Of a stretch of DNA of 64,000 nucleotides, positions 8,919 through 17,817 are shown in pieces. Origin of the DNA: an uncultured Paracoccus sp. (GTDB lineage: Bacteria > Pseudomonadota > Alphaproteobacteria > Rhodobacterales > Rhodobacteraceae); NCBI RefSeq assembly GCF_937873615.1, contig NZ_CALMYP010000015.1:186001-250000 (forward strand), in the 5' to 3' direction. The notes beneath the pieces are model-generated. The model was not told where the DNA came from and searched no databases. It worked only from the letters and a program-made list of their open reading frames with translations. The position numbers and the translations under genes are program-made. How positions within the stretch are numbered: position 1 is the stretch's first letter; each line of letters opens with the position of its first letter.

Positions 8919-9760
8919 TTGTCGGCCACCACGTCCTGACGCTGCTGGCCAAGGCCCTCGATCCCCAGTTCGACCACATCGCCCGCCTTCAGGAAGCGCG
9001 GCGGTTTCATCCCCAGCCCGACGCCGGGAGGGGTCCCGGTCGAGATCACGTCGCCCGGATGCAGCGACATGAATTGCGACAGGTAGCTGACCAGATGCGC
9101 CACCCCGAAGACCATGGTCGAGGAACTGCCATCCTGCATCTTCTCGCCATTCACGGTCAGCCACATCTTCAGATTCTGGGGATCGGCGATTTCGTCCTTC
9201 GTCACCAGCCAGGGGCCGATCTGGCCGAAATTGTCGCAGCTCTTGCCCTTGGTCCACTGGCCCGAGCGTTCGATCTGGAAGGCGCGTTCCGAGACATCGT
9301 TGGTTACCGCATAGCCGGCGACATATTCCATAGCCTCGGCTTCGCTGACATATTTGGCGTGGCGGCCGATGATGACGGCCAGTTCTACCTCCCAATCGGT
9401 CTTTTCCGAGCCGCGCGGGATCACGATCGGATCGTTCGGCCCGCAGATGGCCGAACTGGCCTTCATGAAGATGATCGGCTCCTTGGGGACCTCGGCCCCG
9501 GTTTCGGCGGCGTGGTCGGAGTAATTCAGCCCGATGCAGATGAACTTGCCGGTCCCGCCGACACAAGGACCAAGGCGCGGATCGCCAGAGACCAGCGGCA
9601 GGCTGGCCGGGTCGATCCGGCCAAGCTCGGCCAGTTTCGCGGGGTCGATGGCCGCGCCCGCGCCATCCGCAATATGCCCCGAAAGGTCGCGGATCCGGCC
9701 GTCGGTGTCGATCAGGCCCGGCTTCTCGGCGCCGGCCATGCCATAACGTACGAGTTTCAT
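8915..9760 (-). CDS. Fumarylacetoacetate hydrolase family protein, likely 2,4-diketo-3-deoxy-L-fuconate hydrolase
   Basis: A 281-residue FAH-fold enzyme with the signatures CIGLNYSDHAAE, WEVELAVIIG and STGTPPGVG. The Glu/Glu/Asp metal site is formed by these segments. In the non-phosphorylative L-fucose pathway this family cleaves 2,4-diketo-3-deoxy-L-fuconate to pyruvate and L-lactate. It sits between the SDR that would make that diketone and the dehydratase that would make its precursor. An AAGGA ribosome site precedes the ATG at 9760. Related FAH proteins act on other diketo acids, so the substrate is inferred from context. Confidence 0.87.
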   Translation of the reverse strand: MKLVRYGMAGAEKPGLIDTDGRIRDLSGHIADGAGAAIDPAKLAELGRIDPASLPLVSGDPRLGPCVGGTGKFICIGLNYSDHAAETGAEVPKEPIIFMKASSAICGPNDPIVIPRGSEKTDWEVELAVIIGRHAKYVSEAEAMEYVAGYAVTNDVSERAFQIERSGQWTKGKSCDNFGQIGPWLVTKDEIADPQNLKMWLTVNGEKMQDGSSSTMVFGVAHLVSYLSQFMSLHPGDVISTGTPPGVGLGMKPPRFLKAGDVVELGIEGLGQQRQDVVADK

Positions 9761-9771
9761 CTCATGTCCTT

Positions 9772-10503
9772 TCAGATTGTCCAGCCGCCGTCGATGCAGA
9801 CGGCCTGACCGGTGGTATAGGTTGCGCCCGCGAGGTAAAGGGCGAGATCGGCGATCTCTGTCGCCTCGCCGATGCGGCCCATGGGCTGGCGGGCGATGAA
9901 ATCGCGCTTGGCCTTGTCGTAATCGCCCGTCGCCGCCAGCCGGTCATCCAGCGAGGGCGAATGCACCGTGCCCGGGCAGATCGCGTTGCAGCGGATGCCT
10001 CGGGTCACATAATCCGCTGCGACCGCCTTGGTCAGGCCCAGAACCGCCGCCTTGGTGGTGCTGTAGGCGAAGCGGTTCGGCACGCCCTTGATGGAGCTTG
10101 CGACCGAGCTCATGTTTATGATGCAGCCCTCGCCGCGGTCCAGCATCCCGGGCAGGACCGCGCGGATGGTGCGGATCATCGAGCGCACGTTCAGGTCGAT
10201 GGCGAAGTCGAAATCCGTATTCGGCATGTCCAGAATCGTGCCGGCATGAACGAAGCCGGCGCAGTTGAACAGCACATCGACGGCCCCGATCCGCGCCACC
10301 AGATCGTTCACCGCCGAGGTATCGAGCACGTCCAGCCCATGCGCCCTGATCCCCGGCACCGCGCCGAGCGTGGCCAGCCCGGCCTCGTTGATATCCGTCG
10401 CATGGACGCTCGCCCCGGCGCGGGCGAAGGCTTCGGCGGTGGCGCGGCCGATCCCTTGGGCTGCGGCGGTGATCAGGACGGTCTTTCCGGTCAGGTCGGT
10501 CAT
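9772..10503 (-). CDS. SDR oxidoreductase, likely 2-keto-3-deoxy-L-fuconate dehydrogenase
   Basis: A 243-residue short-chain dehydrogenase. The cofactor loop reads [11 protein letters not shown]. An acidic residue after the second strand (ATDINEAG) indicates NAD preference. The catalytic pair is in [10 protein letters not shown] (Tyr and Lys), with MSSVASS supplying the Ser. The usual NNAG is FNCAG. Homologues convert 2-keto-3-deoxy-L-fuconate to the 2,4-diketo acid that the next gene would cleave. The start overlaps the MaoC gene stop by 4 bp (10500-10503). Confidence 0.87.
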   Translation of the reverse strand: MTDLTGKTVLITAAAQGIGRATAEAFARAGASVHATDINEAGLATLGAVPGIRAHGLDVLDTSAVNDLVARIGAVDVLFNCAGFVHAGTILDMPNTDFDFAIDLNVRSMIRTIRAVLPGMLDRGEGCIINMSSVASSIKGVPNRFAYSTTKAAVLGLTKAVAADYVTRGIRCNAICPGTVHSPSLDDRLAATGDYDKAKRDFIARQPMGRIGEATEIADLALYLAGATYTTGQAVCIDGGWTI

Positions 10504-10949
10504 GCCGCCCCCCTTTTCTGGATGATGTAGATATGTTCGCAGGCCAGCACGGTCCGGTCATCCTGATTCAGCACCTCGACCTTCTCGAACAGCCGCCCGT
10601 GATCGGCGCGTTTCGGGTCGTCCTCCTTGCGGGCGGCGGTGACGCGGGTGCGGATGGTGTCGCCGATGAAGACCGGGCGGACAAAGCGCAGCCGGTCGTA
10701 ACCATAGGAAAAGGCGACCGGATTGATCACCGTCGCGGTCAGCCCGATGCCGATGGCGAAGACCATGGTGCCATGGGCGATGCGCTGGCCGAACTCGCTG
10801 TCCGCCATGAAGACCGCATCCATGTGATGCGGAAAGAAATCGCCGGTATGGCCGGCATGGGTGACGAAATCGGTTTCCGTGATCGTGCGGCCGAAGGTGG
10901 TGCGGCTTTCGCCGATCTCGATATCCTCGAAATAGCGGGTGATTTCCAT
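10500..10949 (-). CDS. MaoC-family (R)-hydratase/dehydratase
   Basis: A 149-residue hot-dog-fold protein of the MaoC family. It opens [15 protein letters not shown] and carries the hydratase motif region [12 protein letters not shown], with the acidic residue and histidine needed for (de)hydration, then the [12 protein letters not shown] helix. Its start overlaps the Gfo/Idh stop as TGATG. Family members hydrate enoyl-CoA thioesters, which no other step of the L-fucose pathway needs. The CaiB/BaiF CoA-transferase at 20584-21765 could provide such a substrate. This suggests a CoA-dependent branch; the reaction is unknown. Confidence 0.85.
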   Translation of the reverse strand: MEITRYFEDIEIGESRTTFGRTITETDFVTHAGHTGDFFPHHMDAVFMADSEFGQRIAHGTMVFAIGIGLTATVINPVAFSYGYDRLRFVRPVFIGDTIRTRVTAARKEDDPKRADHGRLFEKVEVLNQDDRTVLACEHIYIIQKRGAA

Positions 10950-11995
10950 CAGGGCGGGCTTTCGATTGGCGTGGCGGGCTGGCGGGAGGAGACGAAGGAG
11001 GCCTCGACCAGCGCCATGGTCTTCCAGGCGTCTTCCACCGGGGCGATCAGATCTTCCTCGCCGCCGGCGGCGCGTTGCAGGTTGTGCATCCGCCCGGTGA
11101 AGGCATCGGGAAACCATGCGCCCTGCAGAGGAACATCCATCCAGTCGCCGGCTTTCGGGCGTATCTGCAGGATATCGACCTCTCCCTTCGGGTAGTTCAG
11201 ATTGACGCCCAGTTGCAGAAAGGCCGCGCCCTCGGTCCCGGCCAGGCGCATCTCGCAGGCCTGATGCGGGCGGCCGTAATCCCAGTCGTGGTTGACCGAG
11301 AGCGTGCAGCGGACGCGGTCGCCGTAATCCAGAATGGCCGAGGTGCGGGTCTGCGCGACCCTGTGGCCGGGATGGCCCATGGTCTTGGCATGGATGCCCA
11401 GGGGATCGCCCAGCATCATGCGGATGCTGTCGAGGTAATGGATCGAATGCATGGTGATCTCGATCCGGGGCAGGCCGTCCAGAAAGGCCCAGAGGCTCCA
11501 GGGTGTCGCCATGACGCCGTGCATTTCCACGTCCACCACCTCGCCCAGCCAGCCTTTCGCGATGGCGTCGCGCAGGGCGATCATCATGGGCGCAAAGCGC
11601 AGCTGGAAATTCACCGCCGCCAGCAGCCTGCGTTCGCGGCAGACCGTCAGGATTTCGGTCGCACCGGCAAGGTCCATGCCCATGGGCTTCTGGATCAGCG
11701 CCGGCGCGCCTTCCGGCAGCGCCCGCAGGATGCCGGCATGGGCGGCGGGCGGGGTGGCCAGATCGAAGACCGCGCCCTCGACCCGCGCGGCGTCCTCGAT
11801 TGAGGCGAAGACCGGCAGGCCCAGTTCTGCCGCCTTCTTGCGGTCGGGATCGTAGATGCCGGCGATGTCGTAGCCGCCTTTGGCATAGGCCGGCAGATGC
11901 GCATCGCGGGTGATCGAGCCCGCGCCGAAGATCACGATGGGCCGGCGCGTTGCCGGTTCCGGCCAGTGCTGGCGCAGCGAGAGGGGATCATGCAT
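10949..11995 (-). CDS. Gfo/Idh/MocA family oxidoreductase
   Basis: A 348-residue NAD(P)-dependent oxidoreductase. The start at 11995 is used because it gives the Rossmann opening [16 protein letters not shown] close to the N-terminus and overlaps the mutarotase stop. The catalytic lysine motif is present as IQKPMG (usually EKP). The C-terminal half has the beta-sheet substrate domain with a histidine-rich [10 protein letters not shown] segment. Within this operon it may be the aldose 1-dehydrogenase producing the lactone substrate of the downstream-located lactonase, but the family is broad and this role is inferred. Confidence 0.87.
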   Translation of the reverse strand: MHDPLSLRQHWPEPATRRPIVIFGAGSITRDAHLPAYAKGGYDIAGIYDPDRKKAAELGLPVFASIEDAARVEGAVFDLATPPAAHAGILRALPEGAPALIQKPMGMDLAGATEILTVCRERRLLAAVNFQLRFAPMMIALRDAIAKGWLGEVVDVEMHGVMATPWSLWAFLDGLPRIEITMHSIHYLDSIRMMLGDPLGIHAKTMGHPGHRVAQTRTSAILDYGDRVRCTLSVNHDWDYGRPHQACEMRLAGTEGAAFLQLGVNLNYPKGEVDILQIRPKAGDWMDVPLQGAWFPDAFTGRMHNLQRAAGGEEDLIAPVEDAWKTMALVEASFVSSRQPATPIESPP

Positions 11996-12317
11996 GGAAA
12001 AACACCTCCTCCATCGGTGCCCACCATTCGCCATCCTTCGCGCTGTCCAGCGGGCGCTGGCAGGGCATGCAGAGCGCCCACCACTCCTGCGTCACCGGAT
12101 CGGCGGCCATCTTCGCCTGATCGGCCTGCCAATCCTCGCCGTGATATTCGAAATGCGAGAACAGCAGGTTTTCCGGCTCGCGCAGGTAGATGACGTAATT
12201 GCGGATATGGCAGGCGCTGATCATGGCCAGAACGCCGGGCCAGGCGGCGGCATGGAGCGCCTTGTATTCGGCGATCTTCTCTGGCGCGAGGCCGATGACG
12301 GAACCCATGCGGATCAT
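11988..12317 (-). CDS. L-rhamnose/L-fucose mutarotase (RhaM/YiiL-like)
   Basis: A 109-residue ferredoxin-like protein of the L-rhamnose mutarotase family, which interconverts alpha and beta anomers of 6-deoxyhexoses. It begins MIRMGSVIGL and keeps the conserved EYKALHAAAWP histidine segment, NYVIYLREPENLLFSHFEY, the WW pair and the EVFF end. Length matches the 104-residue E. coli enzyme. It overlaps the enolase-family gene by 4 bp and the Gfo/Idh gene by 8 bp. Its presence is strong evidence that the imported sugar is a 6-deoxyhexose such as L-fucose or L-rhamnose. Confidence 0.88.
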   Translation of the reverse strand: MIRMGSVIGLAPEKIAEYKALHAAAWPGVLAMISACHIRNYVIYLREPENLLFSHFEYHGEDWQADQAKMAADPVTQEWWALCMPCQRPLDSAKDGEWWAPMEEVFFHA

Positions 12318-13435
12318 GGCGCGGCCTCGGTGATCGAGCGGGTGAATTCGGGAATGGCGCGCCCGGCGATGGCGTCCAGATCCCAGTCGATGCCAAGCCC
12401 CGGGGTTTCGGGGGCGAAGGCCTGTCCGTTTTCGATGCGCAACCCGGACTGGGTGATCTCGTCCAGTTGCGGGATATATTCGACATAGCGCCCGTTCTGC
12501 ACCGCGCAGACCAGCGAGGCATGAAGCTCCATCAGGAAATGCGGGCAGACGGGGATATCGAAGCCCTCGGCCATATGGGCGACCTTCAGCCAGGGGGTAA
12601 TGCCGCCGATACGCCCGGCATCGACCTGAATGATCCCGCAGGCGTCGCGGGCGGCATATTCGGCGAAATGGCGGATGGAATAGAGCGATTCGCCGACAGC
12701 GATGGGAATGGGCGTCGATGCGGCCAGCGAGACATGGCCCGCGATATCGTCGGCGGGCAGCGGCTCCTCGATCCAGGCGAGGTTGAAGGTGGCAAGCGCC
12801 TCGGCCCGGCGGCGCGCGCTGTCACGCGCAAAGCCCTGATTGGCATCGGTCATGATCTCGTAGCCGTCGCCCACGGCCTCGCGCAGCGCGGCGATGCGGG
12901 CCACGTCCTCGGCGATGACGGGGCGGCCGATCTTGACCTTGGACCCGGTAAAGCCCTGCGCCTGCGCGTTCAGCGCGTCCTCGACAATCGCCTCGGTCGG
13001 CAGGTGCAGCCAGCCGCCCTCGGTCGTATAGCAGGGCGCGGATGGCCGCGCGCCGCCGGCCATCCGCCACAGTGGCAGCCCGGCCTTGCGGCAGCGCAGG
13101 TCCCAAAGTGCTGTGTCGATGGCCGCCAGCGCGATCGAGGTGATGGCGCCGATGGTGGTGGCATGGGTCAGGAATTCCAGCTCGTGCCAGATCGCCTCGA
13201 CCTCGGTCGCCTCGCGCCCGATCAGGCGCGGGCAAAGGTGATCGGCCAAGAGCCGCATGACCGAGGACCCGCCCGTGCCGATGGTATAGGAATAGCCCAT
13301 GCCCTGCCCGCCATCGCTGTCGGTGATGGCGACCAGCGGGGTTTCTTGACTGACGAAGCTCTGGATCGCATCCCGGCGTTCGACCTTGGGGGCCAGATCG
13401 ACCATGGCCAGCTGGATGCGTTCGATCCGGGCCAT
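12314..13435 (-). CDS. Mandelate racemase/muconate lactonizing enzyme family protein (second enolase-superfamily enzyme)
   Basis: A 373-residue enolase-superfamily enzyme distinct from the fuconate dehydratase of the same operon. All catalytic parts of the MR subgroup are visible: the KVKIG lysine pair, metal ligands in MTDANQG, WIEEPL and VGESLYS, and the Asp/His dyad in QVDAGRIGG and CPHF. That set supports acid-sugar dehydration or racemisation at carbon 2. The start at 13435 forms TGATG with the ATPase stop. The substrate is not identifiable. A second acid sugar, or the other epimer, is the simplest idea. Confidence 0.87.
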   Translation of the reverse strand: MARIERIQLAMVDLAPKVERRDAIQSFVSQETPLVAITDSDGGQGMGYSYTIGTGGSSVMRLLADHLCPRLIGREATEVEAIWHELEFLTHATTIGAITSIALAAIDTALWDLRCRKAGLPLWRMAGGARPSAPCYTTEGGWLHLPTEAIVEDALNAQAQGFTGSKVKIGRPVIAEDVARIAALREAVGDGYEIMTDANQGFARDSARRRAEALATFNLAWIEEPLPADDIAGHVSLAASTPIPIAVGESLYSIRHFAEYAARDACGIIQVDAGRIGGITPWLKVAHMAEGFDIPVCPHFLMELHASLVCAVQNGRYVEYIPQLDEITQSGLRIENGQAFAPETPGLGIDWDLDAIAGRAIPEFTRSITEAAP

Positions 13436-14529
13436 CACGCATCCCTCAGGCTGAGGCCGGATTCGGCATCGAACAGATGCGCCCGCGACAGGTCGAACTG
13501 GAATTCGACCACCTCGCCCCGGCGCAGGTGGCGCGGGTTCAGCATCCGGCTGGTCCATTCCTGCCCGCCGAAGCGGATGAACAGCAGGGTCTCGTTGCCG
13601 AGCGGTTCGGTCAGCTCGACCTCCAGCGGGCGGGTCTCGACCTGCGTGCCGGCGTGAAGGCCGTGGCCGGTCGGATAAATGTCGTCAGGACGCAGCCCGA
13701 AGGTGACCCGCTGCCCTTCGCTGACGCGGTCGCGGAATGCCTGCGGCAAGGGCAGTTCGGCGCCGTCGGGCGCGCGCAGCCGGTCGCCCCTCACCTCGGC
13801 CTCGATCATGTTCATCGGCGGAGAGCCGATGAAGCCGGCGACAAAGCGTGTGGCCGGGCGGTTGAAGACCTCGTCGGGGGTGTCGGCCTGCTCGATATGG
13901 CCGTCGCGCATGATGACGATGCGGTCGGCCAGGGTCATCGCCTCGACCTGATCATGGGTGACATAGACCACGGTCGCGCCCAGCCGGGCATGCAGCTTCT
14001 TGATCTCGGTCCGCATCTGGCCGCGCAGCTTGGCGTCGAGGTTGGACAGCGGTTCGTCGAACAGGAACACGTCCGGGCTGCGCACGATGGCGCGGCCCAT
14101 GGCGACGCGCTGGCGCTGACCGCCGGAAAGCTGGGCCGGGCGGCGGTCCAGCAATGGCTCGATCTCCAGCGCGCGGGCGGCCTCGGCCACGGCGGCGTCG
14201 ATCTCGGCCTGCGGGCGCTTGGCGATCTTCAGGGTGAAGCCCATGTTCTCGCGCACGGTCATATGCGGGTAAAGCGCATAGGACTGGAACACCATCGAGA
14301 TATTGCGCTGGCGCGGCGCAAGGTCGTTGACCAGCCTTTCGCCGATCAGGATATCGCCGCCCGAGATCTCCTCCAGCCCCGCGATCATGCGCAGCGTGGT
14401 GGACTTGCCGCAGCCCGAGGGGCCGACAAGCGCCACGAATTCGCCATCGCTGACGGCAAGGTCGATGCCCTTCACGGCATGGAAGCCGCCATATCTCTTG
14501 TCCAACCGGTTCAGTGTCAGATCGGCCAT
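13435..14529 (-). CDS. CUT1 sugar ABC transporter ATP-binding protein (UgpC/MsmK-like)
   Basis: A 364-residue ATPase with Walker A GPSGCGKST (36-44), signature LSGGQRQ (134-140), Walker B VFLFDEP (154-160) and switch His192. A long C-terminal MalK-type regulatory domain contains TFGLRPDDIYPTG. It energises the carbohydrate importer formed with the two upstream permeases and the binding protein. It lies 4 bp after the inner permease and leads directly into the enzyme genes of the same operon. Confidence 0.94.
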   Translation of the reverse strand: MADLTLNRLDKRYGGFHAVKGIDLAVSDGEFVALVGPSGCGKSTTLRMIAGLEEISGGDILIGERLVNDLAPRQRNISMVFQSYALYPHMTVRENMGFTLKIAKRPQAEIDAAVAEAARALEIEPLLDRRPAQLSGGQRQRVAMGRAIVRSPDVFLFDEPLSNLDAKLRGQMRTEIKKLHARLGATVVYVTHDQVEAMTLADRIVIMRDGHIEQADTPDEVFNRPATRFVAGFIGSPPMNMIEAEVRGDRLRAPDGAELPLPQAFRDRVSEGQRVTFGLRPDDIYPTGHGLHAGTQVETRPLEVELTEPLGNETLLFIRFGGQEWTSRMLNPRHLRRGEVVEFQFDLSRAHLFDAESGLSLRDA

Positions 14530-14533
14530 GGTC

Positions 14534-15400
14534 CTATCCCTTCACCGCGCCGGCGGTCAGGCCGGACACGAGATGTTTCTGCACCGCATAGGTCAGCGCC
14601 AGCGCCGGCACGATCATCACCACGGCAAGCGCGCACATGCCGCGCCAGTCGATGGTGAATTCCGCAGTGTAATCCAGAAGCCCGACCGGCAGCGTCTTGC
14701 TGTTGGTCGAGCGCGTCAGTTGCGAGGCGAGCGCGAATTCGTTCCACGCCGTCAGGAAGGCGAAGATGCCGGCGCTGGCAATGCCGGGACGGGCCAGCGG
14801 AAACTCGACCGTCCAGAAGGCCTGCCAGCGGGTGCAGCCGTCGATCTGCGCCGCCTCGGCCAGATCGCGCGGGACCTGACGGAAGAAGCCGTCGATCAGC
14901 CAGACCGTGAAGGGCACGTTCATCGCCACATAGGCGAGGATCAGCCCGAAATGCGTGTCGATGATGCCAAGCTTCGCATAGATGAAAAACAAAGGCAGCG
15001 ACAGCGCGATACCGGGCACCGTCCGCGTCAGCATCAGGCCAAGGAACCAGCCCGACTTGCCCCGGAAGCGATAGCGCGCGAAGGCATAGCCGCCGGCCAT
15101 GCCGATCGCCAGCGCGATCACGGTCGAGGTGACGGCGATGATGATCGAGTTGCGGAAATAGGCGATCACCGGGATGCCACCAGAGCCGACGCCGGAAAAC
15201 ATCGCCACATAGGCATCGAAGTTCAGTTCATGCGGGATCCAGACCGGGGGCTTGGCCATGATCTCGACCGTGGGGCGCAGCGAGTTCAGCACGATCCACA
15301 GCCCCGGCAGGCAGATGATCGCCATGGCCAGAAACAGCGCGATATTCAGCCCCCAGCGGGTCAGGCGCTTGCGGATGCGGGATGATCTGTTGGCGTCCAT
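14534..15400 (-). CDS. CUT1 sugar ABC transporter permease (MalG-like)
   Basis: A 288-residue permease. The ATG at 15400 is chosen since it lies just after the upstream permease stop and gives a short charged N-terminus (MDANRSSRIRKRL) before the first membrane span. Six hydrophobic spans are visible, with the EAA loop DLAEAAQIDGCTRWQAFWTV. It ends in the long periplasmic and last-helix pattern of MalG-type proteins. It pairs with the MalF-like permease at 15402-16298. Confidence 0.93.
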   Translation of the reverse strand: MDANRSSRIRKRLTRWGLNIALFLAMAIICLPGLWIVLNSLRPTVEIMAKPPVWIPHELNFDAYVAMFSGVGSGGIPVIAYFRNSIIIAVTSTVIALAIGMAGGYAFARYRFRGKSGWFLGLMLTRTVPGIALSLPLFFIYAKLGIIDTHFGLILAYVAMNVPFTVWLIDGFFRQVPRDLAEAAQIDGCTRWQAFWTVEFPLARPGIASAGIFAFLTAWNEFALASQLTRSTNSKTLPVGLLDYTAEFTIDWRGMCALAVVMIVPALALTYAVQKHLVSGLTAGAVKG

Positions 15401-15401
15401 G

Positions 15402-16298
15402 CTACCACTCCGCCGCGATCTGTTCGCGGGATTGCGCGAGTTTGCGGAAGAAGATGACCGTGAACAGGATCGATAGCAGGATCGCGACATAGGCCATGGC
15501 ATTGGCCATGCCCATCTTGGAATCGGCGTATCCGGTGCGCGCGATCAGCGTCCAGAGCACCTCGGTCCGTCGCGCCGGGCCGCCATCGGTCATGATCTTG
15601 ATGATGTCATAGGCCCGCGCCACATCCAGCGAGCGGATGGTCATGGCGATGAAGGCGAAGGGCATCAGGAAGGGCCAGGTCACAAAGCGGAAGGTCTGCC
15701 AGGGCGTGCAGCCATCGACGCGCGCGGCCTCCAGCGGGTCGCGGGGCATGGCCATCAGCCCGGCCAGGATGAAGATCGCGAAAACCGAGGTCGAGGACCA
15801 GATCTCGGCCACGACGATCGAGAAGAAGGCCAGATGCTGGTCGATCAGCCAGGGGATCGCGCTATTGGTCAGCCCCAGCGATTGCAGGGCGTTGTTCACC
15901 AGCCCGACATTGTCGTTGAACATGAACTTGAACTGGAAGCCCACCAGCACCGGCGAGAACATCATCGGAAACATCAGCAGCGTGCGCAGGATGCGCTGCC
16001 CGCGGCTGGCGCGCTCGATCAGCAGGGCAAGACCGAGGCCGAGCAGCATTTCCAGGTTCAGCGCCACGGTCAGCAGCAGCACCGTGCGCCCGAAGGCCGA
16101 CCAGAACTGGCCGTCGCCCATCAGCCGGGCATAGTTGCGCAGGCCGACGAAGTCATAGATCGAATCCGGCCGGGTCAGCCGGAACGGGGTCAGGCTGGAC
16201 CAGAAGGACAGGATCAGCGGCAGGATCACCACCGCCAGCAGCACCAGAACCGCCGGCAGCAGCAGCAGGATATGCGGGGATAGACGCCAGGGTTTCAT
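15402..16298 (-). CDS. CUT1 sugar ABC transporter permease (MalF-like)
   Basis: A 298-residue permease beginning MKPWRLSPHILLLLPAVLVLL, with six membrane spans and the EAA loop PLEAARVDGCTPWQTFRFVT that contacts the ATPase. It is separated from the binding-protein gene by 59 bp holding a strong hairpin (16327-16349), the usual arrangement that keeps binding-protein mRNA more abundant than permease mRNA. Confidence 0.93.
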   Translation of the reverse strand: MKPWRLSPHILLLLPAVLVLLAVVILPLILSFWSSLTPFRLTRPDSIYDFVGLRNYARLMGDGQFWSAFGRTVLLLTVALNLEMLLGLGLALLIERASRGQRILRTLLMFPMMFSPVLVGFQFKFMFNDNVGLVNNALQSLGLTNSAIPWLIDQHLAFFSIVVAEIWSSTSVFAIFILAGLMAMPRDPLEAARVDGCTPWQTFRFVTWPFLMPFAFIAMTIRSLDVARAYDIIKIMTDGGPARRTEVLWTLIARTGYADSKMGMANAMAYVAILLSILFTVIFFRKLAQSREQIAAEW

Positions 16299-16326
16299 CG
16301 CGTTCCGCTTCTTGCGTTAGGGGATG

Positions 16327-16349
16327 AAGGGGGCCATCGCGGCCCCCTT
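16327..16349 (-). terminator. Intercistronic hairpin between binding-protein and permease genes
   Basis: A perfect 9-bp stem, AAGGGGGCC / GGCCCCCTT, with a 5-nt loop lies 9 bp after the binding-protein stop. On the transcribed (minus) strand it is followed by TTCATCC, not a T-run. It is therefore more likely a partial attenuator or RNA-stabilising element than a full terminator. Confidence 0.6.
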
Positions 16350-16357
16350 TTCGGCGA

Positions 16358-17662
16358 TCAGAGCTCGCCTGCGTCCTCAAGGACCTGCGTCGCTTCTTCG
16401 GCGGCGGCGTTCAGCGCATCCTCGACCGATTTGTCGCCAAGGATCGCGGCCTGAAGCTCGGGATAGACGACATTGGTGATCTCGATCCAGCTCGGCGTGC
16501 GCGGCACCGGATAGGCGCCCTGCGCGGCCACCTGGAAGGCGGCGAGCGCCTCGGCACGGTAAGGATCGCTGGCCGCTTCGGCGATGATGTGATCCCAGAC
16601 CGCGTTGCGCGTCGGCAAGGGGCCGGCGCCGCTTTCCAGCTTCTGGCTGTCCTCGTTGGTCAGGAACCAGACCAGCGAGGCGGCGGCCTCGGGCGTGGCG
16701 CAATCCTCGGTCACGGAAAAGCCGTGGAAGCCCGACCAGCCGCTGCGCGCGCCCGAGGATCCCTTGGGCGGCGGGGCCACGCCGACATTGCCGGCGATCT
16801 TGCTGGAAGCCGGGTCGTTGAAGAAGCCCATCCAGCCCGGCCAGTCATGGTCGATGGCGACGGTGCCCGAGGCGAAGCCCTGCCCGAGATCGTCCCAGAG
16901 GTAATTCGGCACCCCGCTCGGCACCGCGCCGGCCTTGTAGAGATCGACGAACCATTGCAGCGTCGCCGCCCCGGCTTCCGAGTTGAAGGCGGGCTTGCCC
17001 TCGGCATCCAGAAACTCGCCGCCATTCGACAGCAGCATTTCATAGAAGCGCCCGGCGATGGCCTCTTCCTTGCCGGCATATTGGGTGCCGTAGAAATCCG
17101 GCGGGTTGGCGAAGAACTTCGCCTGATCGGCCAGTTGGTCCCAAGTGTAGGGCGGGGCCAGATCATAGCCGAGTTTTTCCTTGAAGGCGATCTTGTTTGC
17201 CTCATCCTCGTAAAGCGATTTCTGGTAATAGACCGCCGAGACATCGAACTGCGCCCGGGGCAGCATGACCAGCTTGTCTTCCAGCGTCGCCGCGTCCAGC
17301 GTGGCGGGCACGAAATCCGCCAGGGCCTCTGCCGGCAGAAGCGCGCGCAGATCGGCATAGATGCCGGGATATTGCGGCGCGAAGGACGAGTGGTTCGAGC
17401 CGACGCACCAGCCAAGCTGGCCGGTGGCGATGTCGGATTTGATTTCGCGATCCAGCTCGAAATGGTTTTTCTTCGAGATCACGTCGACCTTGGCGCCGGT
17501 CGCCGCCTCCCATTCGGCGATGCGGGCGTAGAGTGCCTCGTATTGCTGGCCGCCGATCAGCTTGGCCTGAACGGTCACGCCGTCGAACTTGCCGGGCAGG
17601 TCCTGCGCCATGACGCCGGTGGCGCCGACCAGAACCAGCGCGGTGGTGGTCAAGAGTTTCAT
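16358..17662 (-). CDS. CUT1 sugar ABC transporter substrate-binding protein
   Basis: A 434-residue family 1 extracellular solute-binding protein and the first gene of the 11-gene fucose operon. The ATG at 17662 follows a strong AGGGAGGAAGAC ribosome site. The N-terminus (MKLLTTTALVLVGATGVMA) is a signal peptide, cleaved near residue 18-19. The mature part shows the typical KVDVISKKNHFELDREIKSD lobe and the WSGFHGFSV / LVWFLTNEDSQKLES C-terminal pattern. Ligand prediction from the linked enzymes is L-fucose or another 6-deoxy sugar or its glycoside. Confidence 0.92.
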   Translation of the reverse strand: MKLLTTTALVLVGATGVMAQDLPGKFDGVTVQAKLIGGQQYEALYARIAEWEAATGAKVDVISKKNHFELDREIKSDIATGQLGWCVGSNHSSFAPQYPGIYADLRALLPAEALADFVPATLDAATLEDKLVMLPRAQFDVSAVYYQKSLYEDEANKIAFKEKLGYDLAPPYTWDQLADQAKFFANPPDFYGTQYAGKEEAIAGRFYEMLLSNGGEFLDAEGKPAFNSEAGAATLQWFVDLYKAGAVPSGVPNYLWDDLGQGFASGTVAIDHDWPGWMGFFNDPASSKIAGNVGVAPPPKGSSGARSGWSGFHGFSVTEDCATPEAAASLVWFLTNEDSQKLESGAGPLPTRNAVWDHIIAEAASDPYRAEALAAFQVAAQGAYPVPRTPSWIEITNVVYPELQAAILGDKSVEDALNAAAEEATQVLEDAGEL

Positions 17663-17722
17663 GTCTTCCTCCCTTGAGCACCGGGTTGCCGCATGTTTGA
17701 TCATGCATCAGTAAGTGCTCTG

Positions 17723-17740
17723 TTCATATACAAAGATGAA
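17723..17740. promoter_or_regulatory. Candidate IclR operator, upstream of the binding-protein operon
   Basis: TTCATATACAAAGATGAA has perfect TTCAT/ATGAA arms around an 8-bp spacer. It lies 61 bp upstream of the binding-protein start in the divergent region shared with the IclR gene. The same half-sites recur at 17791-17808 and upstream of the CoA-transferase gene. Confidence 0.4.
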
Positions 17741-17790
17741 TGCTAGTTTGTGTCAAGAACCTTCTGGAATGCTTGCAAATTTCGGCATTT

Positions 17791-17808
17791 ATGAATTGGA
17801 CAATTCAT
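17791..17808 (+). promoter_or_regulatory. Perfect 18-bp palindrome at the IclR start, probable autoregulatory operator
   Basis: ATGAATTGGACAATTCAT has 8-bp perfect arms and a 2-bp centre. It ends next to the GGAGGAAC ribosome site of the IclR gene (ATG 17818). Binding here could block both transcription and ribosome access. IclR proteins commonly repress their own gene from palindromes of this size. Confidence 0.5.
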
Positions 17809-17817
17809 GGAGGAACG

